The notes: generated from the sequence alone by a model not told the origin. A DNA stretch of 64,000 nucleotides from Stutzerimonas stutzeri (GCF_002890895.1 NZ_POUL01000008.1:1-64000), one strand, 5' to 3'; positions 18,661-29,280 are shown, numbered from the stretch's first letter. Made by a program: numbers and translations.

Positions 18661-21492
18661 TCAGAGTGACTCCAGCGCCTGGTTGAGTGCTGCTTCCAGA
18701 TGCGCCTTGTAGCGCAGGTGCTGAACCGTCTGGGCCCGACCGGTACCGTGCAGGCCCGACATGTCTAGATCGGTTATGTAACAGGGGTAGCGCTCGGCGC
18801 CGCGCCGCTGCGCAAGAATGAAATGCGCGACGGCGGCGAACAGCTCGGCGCCGTATTCCAGGCTCGAAAACTCCTGATGGTTACAGTACAAGGTGACCCG
18901 TGAGCGGCCTCGCTCGCTGTGTTCGACAATGGCCTGCACGTCATAGAAAGGATCGCCGACATTTTCCCGGGGGGAAGGTCTGCGCTCGATGTCCAGTGCC
19001 TGGCCGGCTGCCGGTGCCATGAGTCGGTAGAACAGGATGTCCATCGCTGCCAGCCGGTTTTCCTCGAACGGCAGCTGGGTGTTGCGGCGGTAACTCACCG
19101 ATTGCAAAAAGCGCAGCAAGGGCGTTAGCAGCCGCTGCTCGTCTCGATAGGGTTGCTGCTGCCGCCAAAGCGCGTTGAATTCATCGAGAACGGTGATCTC
19201 CGCCTGGCTTCCTTGAACACGGTAGAAAACTTGGATGCAGTGCGCTCTGGCCTGACCAAGGATCAGGGGCAGGTCGGTTCCTTCGAGTGCGTGTCGCTCC
19301 ACGCGAATGGGTCGGACGCTGTGGTGAGCCTCGCCAAGATGTTCCAGCAGGGCCGGCATGTCACTCAACGTGGTATGCCGGACATTCCCACTCACCAGAT
19401 CGAGCAGGTGGTAGTGCTGGCGGACCTGCAGCAGATAACGGCTTTCTCCCGGCTCGTCCAACAGCGTCTGGGCATCGGTAAAGACAGTGTTGATACGTCG
19501 CGCGAGAGCCATGCCGGCGTTTCGACTGAAGCAGCGTATCTGCAGGTCCGGCCGCTCGCCACGAACGGGTAGTTCCTGCAAGAAGTCACGCAGGCAGTCC
19601 GGCAACGGGGATGTGCCTTCATAGCGCGTCGCGATCAGTTCGCTCCAGCTGTTCAGCGTCAGTTGATCGATGCTGAGCACCAGGTTGTCTCGCGTAACGG
19701 CATGTCGCAGCGATTCGGTTAGCTCGTCGAACGACAATGGTTGCTGAGGATTCAATGGATCAAGCCCGACGTTTATCAGCAGCAGGACCTTCACGGGACT
19801 GGCCGCGATCAGCAGCGCTTCGTCTGCGAGCGCCGCGGGCGGCATCGGGAATGCCTGGCGGATATCGGTTAGCAGCGCGAACAGCTCGGCTTCAGTCAGG
19901 CCGCTGTCGCCGGGGTGCAAGGCGACATGCGTGGCCGTATCGATAATGCCGTTTCTATGGCACCAGGCCAGCAGCGGAACCAGCTCGCGGGAGCGCTTCA
20001 GCGGGGAAAAGTTACTGAGCTGCTGAGCATTCAGGTTGCCCTCGTAGAGCGCCCAGTAGACGTCATCTGCAGCGTCATAGCCCTGGATGAGGGTCAGGCT
20101 ATGCTCGGCAAGGTCGGGCGCGATGCCCAGGTTAATGGCCTCGACCTTGCCCGCCTTGCGTTCGATCGCGGCATGCAGGCGCCTGCCAAGCACGCCGAAA
20201 TCCCGCCCGTTGATGCTGCTGGTGATCTGCAGGCGTCGCGCGAACTCACTGAGGAATCGGTAGCCGTAGGTCAGTTCGTTGACCAGTGCTCGACGTTCCT
20301 CCACAACCCGCCGCACTTTCCATTGGCTGCGCGCGTCGAGTTGAGCAAATCGGCGATGATCCCATTGCCACTCCGCCGTCAGTCGCTCGATCAAACGCCT
20401 TTTCCAGCTTTTGCTGCGGCCGCTGGGCGGCTGACTGAGGGGCTTGTTGACCTTCAGGTAAAGACATCGACGCAGCAACGCCAGGCGTTCCTGATCGCCT
20501 CGGCTGGCGAGGTAATGCTCGATTCTGCGGTAGGCGACTATGTAAGGATCGAGGTCGTCCAGGTCGAGTCGATTGGCATATACCGCCTGTTTGAAATCGA
20601 GGCTCAGACAGCGCACCTGCGGGTGTTCGCTGGCGTACACCTCAACCAGCAGTAGCTTGAACAGCGACTTGTAGGGCGACTCGATGGCCTTGTACAGCTG
20701 CCAGAGGCCCGCGCCGAGATACTCTCCGGGCGGGATACTGGCGAGACTGCCGAGATCCAATACCTCGTCGCTGCGCACGAAGCGCTTGTCTAGCAAAGTG
20801 CGCACGTAGTCATGGTAGCGGTGCTCTTCATAATCAGGCACGAGCCACCATATTGGGGTACGCCCACCCAGCCAGATCGCCGTCCGGTAGAACTCGTCGA
20901 GCAGCAGGTAATGCTGGGTGGTTCCGCAATCATCGGAGGTCAGCTTGGCTTCGCGCTCGCCCTGAGTGAAGCGGAGCGGGTCGACCAGAAAAAAATGCGC
21001 CTCACTGCCTTGCGTTGCTGCCCATCCCTGTAGGAGCTCGCACTTGCGCTGCAGTTCGCTAAGTTGCCCTGCCGAAAGATGGGGGTCATGGCAAACCCAG
21101 ACATCCAGATCGCTTTGGTCGTCCTGCGCCACAGTGCCAAGACTGCCCATCAGAAACAGGCCGAGAATGGGTTGCGGCGGCTTACCGCGCAAAGGCTTGT
21201 AGCTGAAAGACCGGCTTAAGCGCTGGGCTTCGGCCAATGTCTCGGCGTCAGGCTCGAAGCCCGCCAGTCCCGCTGGCGTGAGACTGGAAACGTATCCGGG
21301 CAGCATCGGATGGTTTACATGGAATAGCAGCGGCAACAGCGTGAGCACGGCTTGTTGACGGGACGACATGGCCAGGCGTGTGCGTTCCAGGCGCGCGGTG
21401 TTCAATGAAAGAAAGCGAGCACGAAGCGCGGTAAGCACCTTGCGATCGATTCCCTCTTCAAGGATTGGACGGATTTCCTGGCGGCGCGTCAT
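18661..21492 (-). CDS. cyaA: Class I adenylate cyclase
   Basis: A 943-residue class I adenylate cyclase producing cAMP for Vfr/CRP-type regulation. The N-terminal catalytic region has the nucleotidyltransferase motif MGSLGTVAQDDQSDLDVWV with GS and the metal-binding DxD pair, and FFLVDPLRFTQGE. The long C-terminal half is the regulatory region of this class. Length is slightly above the E. coli enzyme (848). ATG at 21492. It reads toward rnk with a 33-bp gap. Confidence 0.95.
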   Translation of the reverse strand: MTRRQEIRPILEEGIDRKVLTALRARFLSLNTARLERTRLAMSSRQQAVLTLLPLLFHVNHPMLPGYVSSLTPAGLAGFEPDAETLAEAQRLSRSFSYKPLRGKPPQPILGLFLMGSLGTVAQDDQSDLDVWVCHDPHLSAGQLSELQRKCELLQGWAATQGSEAHFFLVDPLRFTQGEREAKLTSDDCGTTQHYLLLDEFYRTAIWLGGRTPIWWLVPDYEEHRYHDYVRTLLDKRFVRSDEVLDLGSLASIPPGEYLGAGLWQLYKAIESPYKSLFKLLLVEVYASEHPQVRCLSLDFKQAVYANRLDLDDLDPYIVAYRRIEHYLASRGDQERLALLRRCLYLKVNKPLSQPPSGRSKSWKRRLIERLTAEWQWDHRRFAQLDARSQWKVRRVVEERRALVNELTYGYRFLSEFARRLQITSSINGRDFGVLGRRLHAAIERKAGKVEAINLGIAPDLAEHSLTLIQGYDAADDVYWALYEGNLNAQQLSNFSPLKRSRELVPLLAWCHRNGIIDTATHVALHPGDSGLTEAELFALLTDIRQAFPMPPAALADEALLIAASPVKVLLLINVGLDPLNPQQPLSFDELTESLRHAVTRDNLVLSIDQLTLNSWSELIATRYEGTSPLPDCLRDFLQELPVRGERPDLQIRCFSRNAGMALARRINTVFTDAQTLLDEPGESRYLLQVRQHYHLLDLVSGNVRHTTLSDMPALLEHLGEAHHSVRPIRVERHALEGTDLPLILGQARAHCIQVFYRVQGSQAEITVLDEFNALWRQQQPYRDEQRLLTPLLRFLQSVSYRRNTQLPFEENRLAAMDILFYRLMAPAAGQALDIERRPSPRENVGDPFYDVQAIVEHSERGRSRVTLYCNHQEFSSLEYGAELFAAVAHFILAQRRGAERYPCYITDLDMSGLHGTGRAQTVQHLRYKAHLEAALNQALESL

Positions 21493-21664
21493 GAAGTGAT
21501 TCGTTCAGGCAAACGATGTTGTCCGACATGTTGATCGAGGCGAAAGGCGAAAACTAGCACGGGACAGCGAAAGGCGCAGCTGTAAGCGGCTGGTATAGCC
21601 GAGCGCCTGTGCGGTGCTCAAACCGGCAAATGGCGCGCTCGGCTAGGATTTAGGCGCCTTCAGC

Positions 21665-21910
21665 TTAAGCCGGAACGGTCTCCGAGAGGATTGTCAGCAA
21701 CACTTGGGCGTGCTCCGCGGCATCGCGGCCAAGGCTCGTCAGGTAGCCGCCGTCGGGCAAGGTTGTCAGACCTTTGCTGTGCAGGCGTTCAGCGGCGGCG
21801 ATGGCTGTGTGGCCTGCGTCGTGATGAACTTTGAGGCCTTCGAGCGAGTTGTCGAGATTGAACAGGCAAAGAATTTCCAGCTCGGCTACCACTTCTGGGG
21901 TGTAAGACAT
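21665..21910 (-). CDS. TIGR02647 family small conserved protein
   Basis: An 81-residue soluble protein beginning MSYTPEVVAELEILCLFNLD and containing GLKVHHDAGHTAIAAAERLHSKGLTTLPDGGYLTSLG-type sequence, broken here for length. It is the conserved small protein found upstream of cyaA in Pseudomonas and assigned to family TIGR02647. Function unknown; the helical, winged-helix-like LT-LPDGGYLT portion could bind nucleic acid, but that is speculation. It lies 172 bp upstream of cyaA. Confidence 0.72.
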   Translation of the reverse strand: MSYTPEVVAELEILCLFNLDNSLEGLKVHHDAGHTAIAAAERLHSKGLTTLPDGGYLTSLGRDAAEHAQVLLTILSETVPA

Positions 21911-21987
21911 GTCTGCTCCTCGGGTGATGGGCTTTGGCCCTGTTTGCGAAGTGTAGATGCTGCGCGCGCGCCTGCCTCCGTCTAAGA

Positions 21988-22257
21988 CTATTCGGCTAGG
22001 TCGGGTAGATTGCGCAGCTGCGTTTCGTATCCATCGATGTCGAAGGGACGGTCTTGCTCGAGCATCAGCCGGATCTCCCGAGCCAGTACGAGTGCCATTA
22101 GCTTGAGGATCTCGTCGCGCTCGTAGCCGACAAGGGTCAGTTTGTTCAGCGTAGCCTGGGTGGCGGCGGGTTCGCCGGCCTCAAGCTGATTTTCGATCGC
22201 CTGGATCAGGGTTTCCTCGGCAAAGGTTTCATCATCATCGGACGTGGCATTGTTCAT
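21988..22257 (-). CDS. Conserved hypothetical protein, 89 residues
   Basis: A small acidic, all-helical protein with no recognised domain. The N-terminus is DDDE rich, then EETLIQAIENQLEAGEP and KLTLVGYERDEILKLMALVLARE, ending with FDIDGYETQLRNLPDLAE. The same position next to corA is occupied by a similar hypothetical gene in other pseudomonads, as I recall. It diverges from corA over 141 bp. No function is proposed. Confidence 0.7.
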   Translation of the reverse strand: MNNATSDDDETFAEETLIQAIENQLEAGEPAATQATLNKLTLVGYERDEILKLMALVLAREIRLMLEQDRPFDIDGYETQLRNLPDLAE

Positions 22258-22398
22258 GTCGCAACTCTCGTAGAGGGAAATCTGGATGGCGTGTCGAGGC
22301 GAGTACCGGCAAGCTTGCCTTACGGAAAGGTCGGCTGAACGCTTCGCTTGGGTCGGTTTCTATTCTTACTATGACTTATCGAGAACGCGACTACAGCA

Positions 22399-23364
22399 AT
22401 GATCATTTTTCACTGTCTTGAAAACGGCGCGCTGGTGAGGCGTGTTGCCGATAATCTGCAGACGCTTCCAGCGAATGTACTGTGGGCCGATCTGCTATCG
22501 CCCGACTCGGAGGAAGAGCGTTTCATCGAAACGGCCCTGGGGCTGGATATCCCGACTCGGGAAGAACTGGCTGAGATTGAGGATTCTTCACGCTTTTACG
22601 ACGAGGATGAAGCCATCTTCATGACCACGACAGTGGTGATGGGGATTGCGGACCGGCGACCGGAAAATGCTCAGGTGACCTTTGTCCTGACCAAGCGTTG
22701 TCTGGTGACCGTTCGCTATACCGAGCTCAGTGCATTCCGGCAATTCGAGGCGAAGAGTTCCCGGCAGCCTTCGACCTTTTCCTCCAGTCACCAGATTTTC
22801 CTTGCCCTGGCGGATGCCGTGGTCGATCGGATTGCTGACGTCTTGGAAAGCGTTCAGGTCGAGCTTCAGACCTTGTCGAAGTGCATTTTCGATGAACGTA
22901 AAGAACAGCGAACGGACCTGCAGCAGATCATCCAGCAGCTTGGGCAGAATCGCTCGCTCCTGTCGCAATTGGGCGAAAGCCTGTTCAGCTCAACCCGCCT
23001 GTTGGCGTTTTATCGACTGCATGCCAATGAGCCCAGACAGGGCGTGGCCAAGGGGCTGCTGAAGGCGCTGGAGCGCGATGTGCGTTCGCTGGGGGAGCAT
23101 CAGGCGCGGCTGTTGGGAGATATAGCATTCCTGCTCGACGCCACGCTGGGACTGATCAATATCGAGCAGAACGCGATCATCAAGGTGTTCTCCATCGCGG
23201 CGGTATTGTTCCTGCCGCCAACGCTGGTCGGCACGGTGTACGGCATGAACTTCGATCACATGCCTGAGCTTGACTGGCCGTTCGGCTACCCTATGGCGCT
23301 CGCGATGATGATCGTGTCGGCGATCATTCCCTATGCCTGGTTCAAGTTTCGTGACTGGCTCTGA
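22399..23364 (+). CDS. corA: CorA-family magnesium/divalent metal transporter
   Basis: A 321-residue CorA channel forming a pentamer. The large cytoplasmic N-terminal domain is followed by two C-terminal membrane segments (VFSIAAVLFLPPTLVGTVYGMN and MALAMMIVSAIIPYAWF). The selectivity motif YGMN is at about 281-284, followed by the periplasmic loop FDHMPELDW. No clear ribosome-binding site was seen before the ATG. Its stop codon directly abuts the stop of the convergent membrane-protein gene. Confidence 0.93.
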   Translation: MIIFHCLENGALVRRVADNLQTLPANVLWADLLSPDSEEERFIETALGLDIPTREELAEIEDSSRFYDEDEAIFMTTTVVMGIADRRPENAQVTFVLTKRCLVTVRYTELSAFRQFEAKSSRQPSTFSSSHQIFLALADAVVDRIADVLESVQVELQTLSKCIFDERKEQRTDLQQIIQQLGQNRSLLSQLGESLFSSTRLLAFYRLHANEPRQGVAKGLLKALERDVRSLGEHQARLLGDIAFLLDATLGLINIEQNAIIKVFSIAAVLFLPPTLVGTVYGMNFDHMPELDWPFGYPMALAMMIVSAIIPYAWFKFRDWL

Positions 23365-23892
23365 TCAGCCGAAGAAGTACAGAACGATGCAGAACGCGCC
23401 CAGCAATGCCCAGACGCTGCCGAAGATGATCGGTGTCCGCAGGGAAAACAGCAGGGTGCGCTTGTAGCGTTGGCCACCTGGGGGACTGTTCCCTTCGCCA
23501 AACAAGGCCGAGTCATGGTTGGGTAGCAGTCCGACATTGCCTTCGGTTTGCAGCAGGTCGGCCTGCTTGTGGTGCCAACGCTCTATGACGTCGAAGCTGG
23601 CGCGGATACCGGGAATCGCATGCAGCGAGGTGAGCAGTCCAAGCAGCGCCAGCACACTCGGCACAACCAGTCGGAACAGGCTGCCCCAGTCGGGGTTGGT
23701 GTTGGCCATGGAGGAGGCGAAAGCGATCATCAGAAACGACTGCGAGGACAGGTAGCCACTGGTGCGGCTGGCCAACAGCGTCGACTCGAAGTGTATTTCC
23801 GAGCGATAGAAGTTCAGGCGCTCCTTGGGTGAGTCGAATACTTCAGCACCTTGGGTGTCCTGATTTAGCAAAATCGTTTTGAGGTCGGTCAT
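23365..23892 (-). CDS. Unassigned inner-membrane protein, 175 residues
   Basis: Not recognised with confidence. The N-terminal third is soluble (AEVFDSPKERLNFYRSEIHFE), followed by two hydrophobic segments around residues 50-90 (YLSSQSFLMIAFASSMA and LFRLVVPSVLALLGLLTSLHA), a cytoplasmic stretch with FDVIERWHHKQADLL, and a last membrane segment IIFGSVWALLGAFCIVLYFF. It could belong to a RipA-like octameric membrane family, but that is a guess. The ATG at 23892 is preferred over an upstream TTG. It ends at the base after the corA stop. Confidence 0.7.
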   Translation of the reverse strand: MTDLKTILLNQDTQGAEVFDSPKERLNFYRSEIHFESTLLASRTSGYLSSQSFLMIAFASSMANTNPDWGSLFRLVVPSVLALLGLLTSLHAIPGIRASFDVIERWHHKQADLLQTEGNVGLLPNHDSALFGEGNSPPGGQRYKRTLLFSLRTPIIFGSVWALLGAFCIVLYFFG

Positions 23893-23963
23893 AAGCGGGA
23901 GCAATCTTGGGCGACATTGCGTTTGGTGCGATCCGTCCGGTCGAGTTCCCGCTCACTCCTGTC

Positions 23964-24446
23964 TCAGGCTTGCTCCGCCAGCGCCCTCAATGCGTCGCCG
24001 GCCAGGCGGTAAGTGGTCCACTCCTCCTGAGGCCGCGCGCCCAGCGCCTCGTAAAATCTGATCGCCGGCTCGTTCCAGTCCAGCACGGACCACTCGAAGC
24101 GCCCGCAACCTCGTGACACCGCAAGGCGTGCAAGGTGTTTCAGCAGCGCCTTGCCTGCGCCGGTTCCGCGGGCCTCGGGGGTGACGTACAGGTCTTCAAG
24201 ATAGAGGCCGTTGCGGCCGAGCCAGGTCGAGTAATTGAAGAAATACACCGCATAGCCGATTGGTTGGCCGTCGCGCTCGCAGATCAGCGCACTGGCGCTG
24301 GCATCTTTGGCGAACAGGCTGGCTTCAATTCCTGCGGCGTCGGTTTTTACTTCATGCTCGGCGCGTTCATAGATCGCCAGCTCGGTGACGAAGCGCAGGA
24401 TCAGCGCGGCATCATCTCGACTGGCGGGGCGGATGTTCAGGGGCAT
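23964..24446 (-). CDS. GNAT-family N-acetyltransferase (diamine acetyltransferase-like)
   Basis: A 160-residue GNAT acetyltransferase. The acetyl-CoA pyrophosphate-binding motif is ARGTGAGKALL after YLEDLYVTPE, and the C-terminal part has SVLDWNEPAIRFYEALGA. These features, with the FFNYSTWLGRNGLYLED segment, resemble the SSAT-like subfamily acting on diamines or thialysine; the substrate is not certain. GGAGAG precedes the ATG at 24446. It is 55 bp downstream of argH and may be co-transcribed with it. Confidence 0.87.
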   Translation of the reverse strand: MPLNIRPASRDDAALILRFVTELAIYERAEHEVKTDAAGIEASLFAKDASASALICERDGQPIGYAVYFFNYSTWLGRNGLYLEDLYVTPEARGTGAGKALLKHLARLAVSRGCGRFEWSVLDWNEPAIRFYEALGARPQEEWTTYRLAGDALRALAEQA

Positions 24447-24501
24447 GCAACTCTCCGGTCTGACAAGCACGAGCCGCCTCGCGCCTGCCAAGTGACAAGG
24501 T

Positions 24502-25896
24502 TTAGCGAGTGGTTAGCAAGTCGCGGCCGCGCTGAACGGCGGCGCGGACCTGCGTGGGTGCCGTGCCGCCAATATGATCGCGAGCATTCACCGAGCCTTC
24601 CAGGGTCAGCACCGCAAACACGTCATCGGTGATCTGGTCACTAAACTGACGCAGCTCGTCCAGGCTCATTTCGGCCAGGTCCTTTCCGGTCTGCACGCCG
24701 TATTTCACCGCGTGGCCGACGATTTCGTGGCAGTCGCGGAACGGCAGGCCCTTGCGTACCAGGTAGTCGGCAAGATCCGTCGCGGTGGAGAAGCCGCGTA
24801 GCGCCGCTTCGCGCATGACTTCGCGCTTGGGCTTGATGGCTGGGACCATGTCGGCAAAGGCGCGCAGCGAGTCGCGCAGCGTGTCGGCGGCGTCGAACAG
24901 CGGCTCCTTGTCTTCCTGGTTGTCCTTGTTGTACGCCAGCGGCTGGCCTTTCATCAGCACCAGCAGGCCGCTCAGGGCGCCGAATACGCGGCCGGTCTTG
25001 CCGCGTACCAGCTCCGGTACGTCCGGGTTCTTCTTCTGCGGCATGATCGAGGAGCCGGTGCAGAAGCGGTCGGGCAGGTCGATGAACTGGAACTGCGCGC
25101 TGGTCCAGAGCACCAGCTCTTCGGAAAAGCGCGACAGGTGCATCATGGCTACCGAGGCAGCAGCGCAGAATTCGATGGCGAAGTCGCGATCCGAGACGCC
25201 ATCCAGCGAGTTGCCGGAGATGGCCTCGAAGCCGAGCAGCTCGCAGGTGATTTCGCGCTGGATCGGGTACGTAGTGCCAGCCAGCGCCGCCGAGCCCAGC
25301 GGCATACGGTTGGTGCGCTTGCGGCAGTCGACCAGGCGCTCATAGTCACGGCTGAGCATCTCGAACCAGGCCAGCAAGTGATGACCGAAGGTCACCGGCT
25401 GCGCGGTCTGCAGGTGGGTGAAGCCGGGCATGATGGTGTCCGCCTCGGCTTCGGCGAGACCCAGCAGGCCCTGCTGCAGGCGGGTGATTTCGCCGAGGAT
25501 GAGGTCGATCTCATCGCGCAACCACAGGCGAATGTCGGTCGCCACCTGGTCGTTGCGCGAGCGGCCGGTGTGCAGCTTCTTGCCGGTGACGCCGATGCGG
25601 TCGGTCAGCCGGGCTTCGATGTTCATGTGCACGTCTTCCAGATCGACGCGCCAGTCGAAGCTGCCGGCCTCGATCTCGCCCTGAATGTCCTTCAGGTTGG
25701 CGATGATCTGGTCGCGCTCGTCTGCAGTCAGTACCCGGGCCTTTTCCAGCATGGTGGCGTGGGCGATCGAACCCATGATGTCGTGCCGATAGAGACGCTT
25801 GTCGAACTCGACGGAGGCGGTGAATCGGGCGACGAAGGCGTCGACGGGCTCGCTGAAACGGCCGCCCCAGGACTGGTTGGTCTTGTCGGTGCTCAT
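24502..25896 (-). CDS. argH: Argininosuccinate lyase
   Basis: A 464-residue enzyme cleaving argininosuccinate to arginine and fumarate. The fumarase/aspartase signature [12 protein letters not shown] holds the catalytic serine; [12 protein letters not shown] and [11 protein letters not shown] are also canonical, the latter with the proton-relay histidine. Opening [19 protein letters not shown] is typical. Starts ATG at 25896. Confidence 0.97.
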   Translation of the reverse strand: MSTDKTNQSWGGRFSEPVDAFVARFTASVEFDKRLYRHDIMGSIAHATMLEKARVLTADERDQIIANLKDIQGEIEAGSFDWRVDLEDVHMNIEARLTDRIGVTGKKLHTGRSRNDQVATDIRLWLRDEIDLILGEITRLQQGLLGLAEAEADTIMPGFTHLQTAQPVTFGHHLLAWFEMLSRDYERLVDCRKRTNRMPLGSAALAGTTYPIQREITCELLGFEAISGNSLDGVSDRDFAIEFCAAASVAMMHLSRFSEELVLWTSAQFQFIDLPDRFCTGSSIMPQKKNPDVPELVRGKTGRVFGALSGLLVLMKGQPLAYNKDNQEDKEPLFDAADTLRDSLRAFADMVPAIKPKREVMREAALRGFSTATDLADYLVRKGLPFRDCHEIVGHAVKYGVQTGKDLAEMSLDELRQFSDQITDDVFAVLTLEGSVNARDHIGGTAPTQVRAAVQRGRDLLTTR

Positions 25897-25994
25897 GAAT
25901 GCGCTCGCTGAATCAGATGGGCAAGTTGAAGGGCCCGAATGATAACAGGGTTAGCCATGGCTTCTGCGATGGCCCTACCCAGCGAGCGGCTTTA

Positions 25995-27986
25995 TCAAGC
26001 CCTGAACTGCCCGAGGCTGGCTTCGAGCCTTTGCGCGAGCACACCCAGTTCCTTGCCGCTGGCTGCGGTCGCAGTCACCGCATCGGCGGAGCGTTCGGCT
26101 TCGGTCAGAATGACCTCGACCCGTTGACGGACGGCCGTTGCCGCGCTGGCTTGCTGCTCTGCGCCTTTGGTTGTCTCCCTTACCACCTGATGCACCTGCT
26201 CGACGGCAGTCTGTAGCGCACGCTGTAGGTCGCGGCTGCTGCCAAGGGAAGCCAGGCCGCTTTCAGCTTGCTTGCCGACAGTGTTGATTGCCGAGACGGC
26301 ATCGCGAGCACCGCGTTGCAGGCTTTCGATATGCGCCTGGATATCGCCGGTGGATTGCTGAGTCTTGCTGGCGAGTGCTCGTACTTCGTCAGCCACCACG
26401 GCGAATCCTCGACCGCTCTCGCCGGCGCGTGCGGCTTCGATGGCAGCATTCAAGGCAAGCAGATTCGTCTGTTCGGCGATGCCCCGGATGACGGTCAGTA
26501 CCACCTCGATCTGCTCGCTCTGATTGGCCAGTTCCTCGATGACTGAGGCGCTTGTCTGTACACCACTGCCAAGTGCCTCGATCGTGCGGCCCACCTGCTC
26601 GGAAATTGCCTCGTTGTCTACCGCGGCCTTGCGAATCGAGGCGACCTGATCAAGCGCGGTTTGCATGGCTCTGCTTTCGTCTTGCGCGCGCTGGGTCATG
26701 TCGGCCAGCGCCTGTAGGCTTCCGGCGACTTCGTCACGTTGGCGCTCGGCAGCGGCTGCAGCAGAGCGGCTGCGGTTGCCCAGGGTGTCGATTTCCGCGC
26801 CGGTCTGCACTGCGATGGCGCGCGCTTCCTGAACGATTGGCTGAAGTTTGGCCAGGAACAGATTGACCGCGTCAGCCATTTCGCCCACTTCGTCTGCGCT
26901 GTGGATTTTCACGCGCTGGGTGAGATCGCCGTGGCCCGCCGACAGCCCGCGCAGCGCGGTGTTGAGCAGGCCCAGCCGGCGCAGCACCTGGCGCCCAAGG
27001 ACCAGCGTGACGGCGAGCAGCAGCAATGCCCCGGTGACAACAAGGCCGACGCTGATTTTCCATAACAGCGCCGAAGCTGAGCGCTCGACGGCCTTCTGGC
27101 TATTGGACTCGATGCTTTGTGCTACCTCCGTCGCAGCGGCCAGACCTGACGCCATGATCTTCGCACTGTCGCTGGCGGTGGTGGCAAGTCCAGCTTCCAC
27201 CAGTTCCGCTCCGCTGGCGACCAGTGTCTGGAAGCGGTTGTCGAAGGCGGCCAGCTCGGTGCTCACCGCAGAGGTGGAGAAGCCGAGCATGACCTGGCCG
27301 ATGTCCGCGCCCTTGGGGTTGATCGATGTTTTGGCGAGATAAAGCGTGGGGTCGTTCTCGGCCGCCGACAGCACCTTGTCGAACGCGGTACGTCCCGTGC
27401 CCTTGTCCAGCAGTGCCTTGACTCGGGGATCCTGGCGATTCAGGTGGCGGGTAAGCTGGTTGCCATTGGCGTCGAAGTAGACGACGAAAACAACGGCTGG
27501 GTTGCGGTGAGCCATCCTGACGAATTCAGTCAGCGCCGGTACGTCGTTGTCCCAGATCGCTGCTGGCGCAACGCCGGCGAGCAGCGTGGCGAGGTCGTCG
27601 CCGGACTGCTTGAGGTGTCGCTCAAGCACTTCTTTTAGCTGCTCCTGCTCTTCGGTCAAGCGCTGCGTCAGGCCCTGGGACAGGTCATTCGTCATGCGTT
27701 TGGCCAGGCCGGAAAGCCCGCTGCCAACCTCGGCATCAGCAGTGCGCAGCGCTTGCAGCAGGCGCGTGGAGTCCTCACTCAGGCTTCGTTCGATGTCGTG
27801 CTCGAGCCCGTCGATGGTGCTCCGGGTCAATGCGAGCGCAACCACGACTTGCACCAGCACGGCGCCGCACAGTGTCAGGAATACTGGTCGTAGCAAGCGG
27901 CTACGCAAAGAGGAAAACAGCAGCACGGGTCGATACTCCTGAGGCAGCGATAGCGAAGGACGAAGTTGATGCTGTGATGCAATCAT
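25995..27986 (-). CDS. Methyl-accepting chemotaxis protein
   Basis: A 663-residue chemoreceptor. A first membrane segment is near residues 35-55 ([18 protein letters not shown]), then a periplasmic sensor of about 270 residues without recognised CACHE signature, a second membrane segment near 310-330 ([19 protein letters not shown]), HAMP ([18 protein letters not shown]) and a signalling domain with the hairpin tip [20 protein letters not shown]. The ligand is unknown. The far upstream ATG may be slightly early, since a basic LRSRLLRP stretch precedes TM1. No che genes are nearby. Confidence 0.92.
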   Translation of the reverse strand: MIASQHQLRPSLSLPQEYRPVLLFSSLRSRLLRPVFLTLCGAVLVQVVVALALTRSTIDGLEHDIERSLSEDSTRLLQALRTADAEVGSGLSGLAKRMTNDLSQGLTQRLTEEQEQLKEVLERHLKQSGDDLATLLAGVAPAAIWDNDVPALTEFVRMAHRNPAVVFVVYFDANGNQLTRHLNRQDPRVKALLDKGTGRTAFDKVLSAAENDPTLYLAKTSINPKGADIGQVMLGFSTSAVSTELAAFDNRFQTLVASGAELVEAGLATTASDSAKIMASGLAAATEVAQSIESNSQKAVERSASALLWKISVGLVVTGALLLLAVTLVLGRQVLRRLGLLNTALRGLSAGHGDLTQRVKIHSADEVGEMADAVNLFLAKLQPIVQEARAIAVQTGAEIDTLGNRSRSAAAAAERQRDEVAGSLQALADMTQRAQDESRAMQTALDQVASIRKAAVDNEAISEQVGRTIEALGSGVQTSASVIEELANQSEQIEVVLTVIRGIAEQTNLLALNAAIEAARAGESGRGFAVVADEVRALASKTQQSTGDIQAHIESLQRGARDAVSAINTVGKQAESGLASLGSSRDLQRALQTAVEQVHQVVRETTKGAEQQASAATAVRQRVEVILTEAERSADAVTATAASGKELGVLAQRLEASLGQFRA

Positions 27987-28197
27987 TAAGCCATCATGCG
28001 CTATAGCGAGGCGTTCGTAGAACTCCTTTTATCGGCCGAAAGCGCCACTTTCATGACTGCCGAAGCTTTGAAGTGGCGACCGCTCGTCACCTTCGGATTA
28101 AACCGAGCCGATAGACTAGGCTGCCTCTGCGCAACGGCAGGCGCCGCATTGCCGGGCTCACCTTGCTTTGCGCTCACGCCGCGCGGAAACTCGATGC

Positions 28198-29280
28198 ATG
28201 CGAACAAAAAAAACCGATCGAACGCGGCCCGCGGCCCCTGTCGATGACTTCTTCGTGCCTGAGCTGTGCCAGCCCGATGCCCTGCTTGGCCTGGTATTGC
28301 TCGCTGAGTTGCTGGTGTTGGTGCTAGTGCTCGCCGAGCCGATGCAGCCTGGGTTCAACTGGATGCGCCTGGCGTTGTCGTCCCTGTTCGTGCAATGGGT
28401 GATGTTGCTGTCGGCCGGCCTGACCTGTCAGTTGCGACCGCTGCTGGCGAGGTTGCCGGCCTGGCTGGCAGGGCTTGCCTGCTGTGCCATGGTGGTCGGG
28501 TTGACGCTGGCGTGCACGGCGGTCGCCGATATCTACCAGCTTGGCGGCCCGCTGACCCGCGTCGGCGAGGTGAATCTTTATCTGCGTCATGCACTGATCA
28601 GTTTGATCATGTCGGGCCTGCTGCTGCGCTATTTCTATCTGCAGAGCCAATGGCGGCGGCAGGAACAGGCCGAGCTGCGCGCGCGCATCGAGTCGTTGCA
28701 GGCGCGTATCCGGCCGCACTTTCTGTTCAACAGCCTGAACAGCATCGCCAGCCTGGTGGTCACCGATCCGGCCAAAGCCGAGCAAGCCGTGCTCGATCTG
28801 TCCGATCTGTTCCGCGCCAGCCTGGCCCGCCCCGGCACTCTGGTGCCCTGGCGCGAAGAACTGGAATTGTCACGCCGGTATCTTTCCATCGAACAGTACC
28901 GGCTCGGCGAGCGTTTGAGCGTCGAATGGCAAGTCGACGCCGTGCCGGATGATCTACCGATTCCCCAGCTCACGCTGCAGCCGCTGCTGGAGAACGCGCT
29001 GATACATGGAATCCAGCCAAGAATCGAGGGCGGGGTGGTCAGCGTGGCGGCGTATTATGCTGACGGCGTGTTCCATTTGCAGGTCAGTAACCCCTTTGAC
29101 GAAGCGGCTTCAAAGCTCCCATCTAGAGGGACTCAGCAAGCGCTGCACAATATAGACGCACGACTAACGGCACTTTTCGGTCCCGCGGCGAGTCTCAGCG
29201 TGGAGCGGCGTAATGCCCGTTACTACACCTGTCTACGCTATCCGTGTGCGACACAAAAGCAGGAAGCCAGAACTGTATGA
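28198..29280 (+). CDS. algZ: LytS-type sensor histidine kinase AlgZ (FimS)
   Basis: A 360-residue membrane kinase, partner of AlgR. Four hydrophobic segments fill about residues 28-150, then a short coiled coil and the His-kinase domain with RIRPHFLFNSLNSIASLV (phospho-acceptor H174, matching the family position) and N-box QPLLENALIHGI. The C-terminal G-box region is weak, as known for this family. The ATG at 28198 is chosen to skip an upstream basic extension lacking a ribosome-binding site. The stop overlaps algR by four bases. Confidence 0.92.
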   Translation: MRTKKTDRTRPAAPVDDFFVPELCQPDALLGLVLLAELLVLVLVLAEPMQPGFNWMRLALSSLFVQWVMLLSAGLTCQLRPLLARLPAWLAGLACCAMVVGLTLACTAVADIYQLGGPLTRVGEVNLYLRHALISLIMSGLLLRYFYLQSQWRRQEQAELRARIESLQARIRPHFLFNSLNSIASLVVTDPAKAEQAVLDLSDLFRASLARPGTLVPWREELELSRRYLSIEQYRLGERLSVEWQVDAVPDDLPIPQLTLQPLLENALIHGIQPRIEGGVVSVAAYYADGVFHLQVSNPFDEAASKLPSRGTQQALHNIDARLTALFGPAASLSVERRNARYYTCLRYPCATQKQEARTV

